A DNA stretch of 64,000 bases from Ochrobactrum sp. CM-21-5 (GTDB taxonomy: Bacteria > Pseudomonadota > Alphaproteobacteria > Rhizobiales > Rhizobiaceae). The DNA is taken from assembly GCF_014253075.1 (NCBI RefSeq), contig NZ_JACLZJ010000001.1, forward strand, positions 1,364,001-1,428,000, written 5' to 3'. The position numbers were made by a program, and so were the translations under genes. Positions 59,736-64,000 of this stretch are shown here, piece after piece (within the stretch, counting starts at the first letter, position 1; each line of letters starts with the position of its first letter). Under the pieces are notes generated by a model that was not told the origin of the DNA, made no database searches, and saw only the letters and a program-made list of their open reading frames with translations.

Positions 59736-61076
59736 ATGCCGATCAATATCACCATGCCAGCGCTTTCTCCGACGATGGAAGAAGGCAACTTGTCCAAGTG
59801 GCTGGTCAAGGAAGGCGACAAGGTCGCTCCCGGCGATGTTATCGCCGAGATCGAAACCGACAAGGCCACGATGGAAGTGGAATCCGTTGACGAGGGGACG
59901 GTCGCAAAGATCGTCGTCCCGGCTGGCACCGAAGGCGTGAAGGTCAATGCGCTGATAGCCGTTCTCGCCGAAGAAGGCGAGGACGTCGCCGCAGCTGCCG
60001 AGGGCGGCGCTGCCGCGCCGAAAGCGGAAGCCAAGGCCGAAACGCAGAAGGCAGAAGCGGCGCCTGCCGCTGCGGCTCCGGCCCTAGCCAAGAGCGAAAA
60101 GCCCGCTACGGCACCTGCTGCACCTGTCGTGAACAAGGGTGAGCGCGTATTCGCCTCTCCGCTTGCCCGCCGTATCGCCAAGGATGCAGGTGTCGATATC
60201 GCTGCTGTGAAGGGAACCGGCCCGTATGGCCGTGTGGTTCAGCGCGACGTTGAGGGTGCTATTACTTCGGGCAGCGCCAAGGCTGCTTCGCCGAAGGCGG
60301 AAGCGGCAGCAACTGCACCCAAGCCAATGTCGGATGATGCTGTCCTCAAGCTCTTTGAGGAAGGCTCTTACGAAATCGTGCCGCACGATGGTATGCGCAA
60401 GACGATTGCCCGCCGTCTGGTGGAATCGAAGCAGACTGTTCCGCATTTCTATCTGACGATTGATTGCGAACTGGACGCGCTTCTGGCTCTGCGCTCGCAG
60501 ATCAATGCCGCAGCACCAATGATCAAGACGGAGAAGGGCGAGGTTCCAGCCTACAAGCTTTCTGTCAACGATATGGTCATCAAGGCGACGGCACTAGCGC
60601 TGCGTGACGTGCCTGAAGCCAACGTCTCCTGGACAGAAGGCGGCATGGTCAAGCACAAGCGAGCGGATGTCGGCGTTGCCGTATCCATTCCGGGTGGCCT
60701 GATTACGCCTATCGTTCGTCAGTCGGAATCGAAGACACTGTCCGCCATCTCCAACGAGATGAAGGACCTTGCCAAGCGTGCGCGAGATCGCAAGCTGAAG
60801 CCTGAAGAGTATCAGGGTGGTTCGACCTCCGTTTCCAATCTCGGCATGTTCGGAGTCAAGGATTTTGCCGCGATCATCAATCCGCCGCACGCGACCATTT
60901 TCGCAATCGGTGCGGGCGAACAGCGTGCCGTGGTCAAGAACGGTGAAATCAAGGTTGCGACTGTTATGTCTGTAACTCTTTCCACCGACCATCGTGCAGT
61001 CGATGGCGCACTCGCTGCCGAACTCGCACAGGCCTTCAAGCGTCACATCGAAAACCCGATGGGCATGCTGGTCTGA
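59736..61076 (+). CDS. pdhC: Dihydrolipoamide acetyltransferase (pyruvate dehydrogenase E2)
   Basis: Core of the pyruvate dehydrogenase complex; passes the acetyl group from lipoamide to CoA. The 446 residues comprise one lipoyl domain (1-80, Lys43), an Ala/Lys/Glu linker, a peripheral-subunit-binding domain (about 136-172, RVFASPLARRIAKDAGVDIAAVKGTGPYGRV), and the catalytic domain from about 215. The active site is STDHRAVDGALAAEL near the C-terminus. Its first 45 residues are almost identical to those of PdhB. A GNAT gene follows 54 bases later, ahead of lpdA. The enzyme is also called AceF. Confidence 0.97.
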   Translation: MPINITMPALSPTMEEGNLSKWLVKEGDKVAPGDVIAEIETDKATMEVESVDEGTVAKIVVPAGTEGVKVNALIAVLAEEGEDVAAAAEGGAAAPKAEAKAETQKAEAAPAAAAPALAKSEKPATAPAAPVVNKGERVFASPLARRIAKDAGVDIAAVKGTGPYGRVVQRDVEGAITSGSAKAASPKAEAAATAPKPMSDDAVLKLFEEGSYEIVPHDGMRKTIARRLVESKQTVPHFYLTIDCELDALLALRSQINAAAPMIKTEKGEVPAYKLSVNDMVIKATALALRDVPEANVSWTEGGMVKHKRADVGVAVSIPGGLITPIVRQSESKTLSAISNEMKDLAKRARDRKLKPEEYQGGSTSVSNLGMFGVKDFAAIINPPHATIFAIGAGEQRAVVKNGEIKVATVMSVTLSTDHRAVDGALAAELAQAFKRHIENPMGMLV

Positions 61077-61130
61077 TCGTCAACTTCAAGGGCGTCGCGT
61101 TCAATCTGAACCGGCGCCTGAGGTTTTTGA

Positions 61131-61718
61131 ATGGCTGGACTACTGAACCTACGACCGGCTGAACGCCGCGAAGCCGCCGAGATCGCCATTCTTGTCGATA
61201 TCTCTTCGCATGGTTTCGCGTCCTGGCTTTGGTACGGGGCTGTCGTCGATGGGCGAGCCGAAACTGCCATGGAACAGGGGCGGCAATATATGCGCGCCAA
61301 TGGAGCCGAAGGTTGGCAAAGCACGACCATTGCAGAATGGGACGGCGACATTGCCGGACTTTCTATCGGTTTCACCTTGGATCAAAGCCTTAACGATCAT
61401 TCTCCAAAGCACCCTGTTTTGGATCAGTTGATCGGAATGCAGCGAAAGGTCATCGGCAACAGATTCATCGACAGCGTTGGCGTTTATCGGGAGTTTCGCG
61501 GCAAAGCTATCGGTCGCGCGCTCGTTGCCAACGAAATCGACCTGGCGCGCGGGAACGGCAATCCGGCAATCAGCCTGATAACCGAAAGCCACAACGATGT
61601 GGCGCTTTCCCTTTACGGCGCCCATGGTTTCAAGGAAATTGAGCGGCTCGAAGCGATAGAACGCGTTGGGCAGGACAAAAGACACGACTGGGTGCTGCTC
61701 ACCCGAGAAGTGAACTGA
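61131..61718 (+). CDS. GNAT-family acetyltransferase within the pdh operon
   Basis: A 195-residue single GNAT domain. The acetyl-CoA site is seen in VYREFRGKAIGRALVANEIDLARG (Q/R-x-x-G-x-G/A-like: RGKAIGRAL, about residues 123-131), and the C-terminal half ALSLYGAHGFKEIERLEAIERV is typical. It lies 54 bases after pdhC and 16 before lpdA on the same strand, so it is cotranscribed with the pyruvate dehydrogenase genes. A role in acetylating the complex, or in using local acetyl-CoA, is conceivable but unproven. The substrate cannot be told from sequence. Confidence 0.88.
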   Translation: MAGLLNLRPAERREAAEIAILVDISSHGFASWLWYGAVVDGRAETAMEQGRQYMRANGAEGWQSTTIAEWDGDIAGLSIGFTLDQSLNDHSPKHPVLDQLIGMQRKVIGNRFIDSVGVYREFRGKAIGRALVANEIDLARGNGNPAISLITESHNDVALSLYGAHGFKEIERLEAIERVGQDKRHDWVLLTREVN

Positions 61719-61734
61719 GCAAAGGCAGGACGAT

Positions 61735-63198
61735 ATGGCCGAAATTTACGACGTTATTGTTATCGGCTCGGGACCGGGCGGTTATGTCACCGCGATCCGT
61801 GCAGCCCAGCTTGGCCTCAAGACGGCTATCGTCGAGCGCGAGCATCTGGGCGGCATTTGCCTGAACTGGGGCTGTATTCCGACCAAGGCGCTGTTGCGCT
61901 CGGCTGAAATCCTGCATTTCGGCGAACATGCCAAGGATTATGGTCTCAAGCTGGAAGGCACGATAACACCCGACGTCAAGGCTGTCGTCCAGCGTTCGCG
62001 CGGTGTGTCGGCCCGCCTCAACGGCGGCGTCGCCTTTCTCATGAAGAAAAACAAGATCGATGTAATCTGGGGCGAAGCAAAGCTCGTCAAGGCCGCATCG
62101 GGCAGCAATCCAGCTGAAATTTCGGTCGGAAAATCGTCCAAGCAGCCCATGCAGCCGCAGAATCCGGTGCCCAAGGGCGTGCTGGGTGAGGGCAGCTACA
62201 AGGCCAGGAATATTATCGTTGCTACTGGCGCGCGTCCGCGTTCGCTGCCCGGTATCGAACCAGATGGCAAGCTGATCTGGACCTATTTCGAAGCCATGGT
62301 TCCACAGGATTTGCCGAAATCGATGGTCGTAATGGGGTCGGGTGCGATCGGCATAGAATTTGCATCTTTCTATCACGATATGGGCGTCGATGTGACGGTT
62401 GTGGAGCTGATGCCGCAGATTATGCCGGTGGAAGACGCCGAAATTTCCGCACTCGCCCGCAAGCAGCTGGAAAAACGCGGCCTCAAGATCATTACCGATG
62501 CCAAGGTGTCGAAGGTCGAGAAGGGCGCGAACAACGTGACCGCCCATATTGAAACCAAGGACGGCAAGGCTGAGAAGCTTACCGTCGACCGCATGATTTC
62601 GGCTGTCGGCGTTCAGGGAAACATCGAGAACCTCGGCCTGGAAACACTTGGCGTGAAGACGGATCGCGGCTGCGTCGTCATTGATGGCTACGGCAAGACC
62701 AATGTTGAAGGCATCTATGCTATCGGCGATGTTGCTGGTCCGCCGATGCTGGCACACAAGGCCGAGCATGAAGGCGTGATCTGCGTTGAGAAAATCGCCG
62801 GTCTGCCAAATGTTCATCCGCTCGACAAAAGCAAGATTCCTGGCTGCACCTATTGCAATCCGCAGGTTGCCTCGGTGGGACTTACCGAAGCAAGGGCGAA
62901 AGAGCAGGGCTTGGACATTCGTGTCGGCCGGTATTCCTTTGCGGCGAACGGCAAGGCAATCGCGCTCGGTGAAGACCAGGGTCTGGTCAAGACGATCTTC
63001 GACAAGAAGACCGGCCAGCTGCTCGGTGCCCATATGGTTGGTGCAGAAGTGACCGAGCTTATTCAGGGATTTGTCATCGCGATGAATCTGGAAACCACCG
63101 AGGAAGAACTGATGCATTCAGTCTTCCCTCATCCGACCCTTTCCGAAATGATGAAGGAAAGCGTTCTGGATGCTTATGGCCGTGTGCTGAACGCATAG
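61735..63198 (+). CDS. lpdA: Dihydrolipoamide dehydrogenase (E3 of pyruvate dehydrogenase)
   Basis: FAD enzyme reoxidising dihydrolipoamide with NAD+. The 487-residue protein has the FAD-binding IGSGPGGYVTAIRAAQLG, the redox disulfide Cys42/Cys47 (GGICLNWGCIPTKALL), the NAD-binding VVMGSGAIGIEFASFY and the C-terminal active-site His in HPTLSEMMKE. An insert of about 20 residues around 125-150 (KSSKQPMQPQNPVPKG) marks the form found in alphaproteobacterial pyruvate dehydrogenase complexes. It ends the pdh operon. The small membrane gene starts in the same frame 18 bases after its TAG stop. Confidence 0.97.
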   Translation: MAEIYDVIVIGSGPGGYVTAIRAAQLGLKTAIVEREHLGGICLNWGCIPTKALLRSAEILHFGEHAKDYGLKLEGTITPDVKAVVQRSRGVSARLNGGVAFLMKKNKIDVIWGEAKLVKAASGSNPAEISVGKSSKQPMQPQNPVPKGVLGEGSYKARNIIVATGARPRSLPGIEPDGKLIWTYFEAMVPQDLPKSMVVMGSGAIGIEFASFYHDMGVDVTVVELMPQIMPVEDAEISALARKQLEKRGLKIITDAKVSKVEKGANNVTAHIETKDGKAEKLTVDRMISAVGVQGNIENLGLETLGVKTDRGCVVIDGYGKTNVEGIYAIGDVAGPPMLAHKAEHEGVICVEKIAGLPNVHPLDKSKIPGCTYCNPQVASVGLTEARAKEQGLDIRVGRYSFAANGKAIALGEDQGLVKTIFDKKTGQLLGAHMVGAEVTELIQGFVIAMNLETTEEELMHSVFPHPTLSEMMKESVLDAYGRVLNA

Positions 63199-63216
63199 TC
63201 CGAAAAGGAGACGCGC

Positions 63217-63480
63217 ATTCCGCTTATCGAGAATGGAGGGCCATGGCGGCGCGCCGCCTGGCCAATCATAAAATGGTGCACGGTCGTCGGCTCGACGCTC
63301 GGCTTCACGGTTGGTGTCTTGAGCCTTCTTGGCGGAAACACCATATCGGTAAACGGAATGGCGATCGCCGGTTGGTATGGCGTCTGGACGTTGACGATTG
63401 CTCTTGGACTGGGTGGTCTCGTATTCGGATTGATCTGGGCGTTGGTATTCCGGGCGCTGGGACTGGCCGCGCGGCGATGA
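63217..63480 (+). CDS. Small two-helix membrane protein with an apparent ATT start
   Basis: An 87-codon frame without any ATG, GTG or TTG before its first helix. The likely start is ATT at 63217, placed exactly six bases after a perfect AAGGAG (63205-63210). The product would begin (M)PLIENGGPWRRAAWPIIKW, with helices at about 20-38 (TVVGSTLGFTVGVLSLLGG) and 48-78 (GWYGVWTLTIALGLGGLVFGLIWALVF), then RALGLAARR. The other plus-strand frame here (63243-63500) codes only a basic, Trp/Arg-rich product and is a shadow. The protein family is not known to me. It lies between lpdA and lipA and is in frame with lpdA, so stop-codon read-through is an alternative. Confidence 0.65.
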   Translation: MPLIENGGPWRRAAWPIIKWCTVVGSTLGFTVGVLSLLGGNTISVNGMAIAGWYGVWTLTIALGLGGLVFGLIWALVFRALGLAARR

Positions 63481-63589
63481 GTGGAAACTGCTCAAGTTGA
63501 CATGGTGCGAGCGAAACATTAGGACCGGACCGAAATTTAGGGTCATTCCAAGGTTGTTTGGAAAGAGTTCCGGATAGGCAGGAAATAGC

Positions 63590-64000
63590 ATGGTTACAGT
63601 TCTCGATACGGTGAACCAGAGCAAGCGTCAGCGACACCCTGAAAAGGCACATCGTCCTGACAACGAAGTCCTGAAGAAGCCGGACTGGATTCGCGTCAAG
63701 GCACCTGTTTCGCGTGGCTATAATGAGACGCGCGAGATCGTCAGGTCCAACAAGCTTGTCACCGTTTGCGAGGAAGCAGGCTGCCCGAATATCGGTGAGT
63801 GCTGGGAGAAGAAGCACGCAACCTTTATGATCATGGGTGAGATCTGCACGCGTGCCTGCGCCTTCTGCAATGTCTCAACCGGCATTCCGACCGCCCTTGA
63901 TCCGAACGAGCCGGAGAATGTGGCCAAGGCTGTCAAGCAGATGGGGCTGACCCATGTGGTCATCACTTCGGTGGACCGCGACGATCTGGCCGATGGTGGT
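63590..64000 (+). CDS. lipA: Lipoyl synthase (5' part)
   Basis: Radical-SAM enzyme inserting two sulfurs into octanoyl chains on lipoyl domains, thus activating PdhB, PdhC and other complexes. The start is ATG 63590 with AGGAAA seven bases upstream; the frame is open to the window edge (137 codons). The family-specific auxiliary cluster motif [12 protein letters not shown] (residues 62-73) and the radical-SAM motif CTRACAFC (about 88-95) are both intact. [15 protein letters not shown] matches the next conserved block. It needs Fe-S clusters from the Suf system coded at the other end of this window. Confidence 0.96.
   Translation, partial: MVTVLDTVNQSKRQRHPEKAHRPDNEVLKKPDWIRVKAPVSRGYNETREIVRSNKLVTVCEEAGCPNIGECWEKKHATFMIMGEICTRACAFCNVSTGIPTALDPNEPENVAKAVKQMGLTHVVITSVDRDDLADGG

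Noticed and set aside
61699..63117. 472-codon open frame opposite lpdA, and a similar one opposite pdhA-pdhB (57831-59123)
   Set aside because: Both are antisense shadows of conserved enzymes and show no recognisable protein features.
63243..63500. ATG-started 85-codon plus-strand frame after lpdA
   Set aside because: Its product is Arg/Trp/His-rich without any hydrophobic or family pattern. The other frame over the same bases codes two clean transmembrane helices and follows a perfect ribosome site, so it is preferred in spite of the ATT start.

Overview
The window is a 64 kb chromosomal segment of an alphaproteobacterium of the order Hyphomicrobiales (Rhizobiales), most probably Brucellaceae (Ochrobactrum/Brucella group). 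Pointers are an EipB (DUF1849) cell-envelope gene, the run rpsB-tsf-pyrH-frr-uppS-cdsA-rseP-bamA-lpxD-fabZ-lpxA-lpxI-lpxB with no dxr gene between cdsA and rseP, a pyruvate dehydrogenase E1 beta subunit with its own lipoyl domain, and a GTTC-N7-GTTC SOS box in front of lexA. Genus assignment is inference from protein appearance only. Almost everything is core housekeeping; no rRNA, tRNA, CRISPR array, prophage or insertion sequence was seen.

Layout. 1-4.4 kb: the end of an AsmA-like protein, tyrS, anmK, an SMR efflux pump and an alpha/beta hydrolase. 4.5-12.1 kb: iron-sulfur assembly (cysteine desulfurase, two small proteins, sufB-sufC-sufD-sufS-sufT) with a candidate Irr (iron) box before sufB and two overlapping stem-loops before sufS. 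12.2-13.6 kb: an AT-rich accessory island with a glycosyltransferase whose reading frame opens with nine adenines. 13.7-17.9 kb: clpS-clpA and azlC-azlD. 17.9-22.3 kb: a HIT protein, a FemAB/GNAT-like protein, a glycerophosphodiesterase, a RidA protein, eipB and a decayed SgcJ/EcaC-type gene.

22.4-35.8 kb is one long co-directional block that couples translation (rpsB, tsf, frr), UMP kinase (pyrH), undecaprenyl and CDP-diacylglycerol synthesis (uppS, cdsA), site-2 proteolysis (rseP), outer-membrane protein assembly (bamA) and lipid A synthesis (lpxD, fabZ, lpxA, lpxI, lpxB). It ends at a strong bidirectional terminator shared with gltA. 35.9-48.4 kb is mainly on the minus strand: gltA, gltX, lexA, moeA, moaC, trpC, trpD and a PpiD-like chaperone, with comEC on the plus strand.

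48.6-64 kb is again on the plus strand: tpiA, secG, an L,D-transpeptidase, pyrG, kdsA and eno, each group separated by clear intrinsic terminators; then two accessory genes (DUF2165, DUF1428), an FtsB/DivIC-like division protein, the pyruvate dehydrogenase operon pdhA-pdhB-pdhC-(GNAT)-lpdA, a small membrane protein that seems to use an ATT start codon, and the start of lipA. Glycolysis (tpiA, eno), pyruvate oxidation (pdh, lpdA), lipoate synthesis (lipA) and citrate synthase thus lie close together, as do Fe-S assembly and its client lipA at the two ends of the window.

The best leads for new biology are the ATT-start membrane gene after lpdA, the acetyltransferase inside the pdh operon, the glycosyltransferase with a slippage-prone tract, and the paired hairpins between sufD and sufS. 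No clear new multi-gene system was found.
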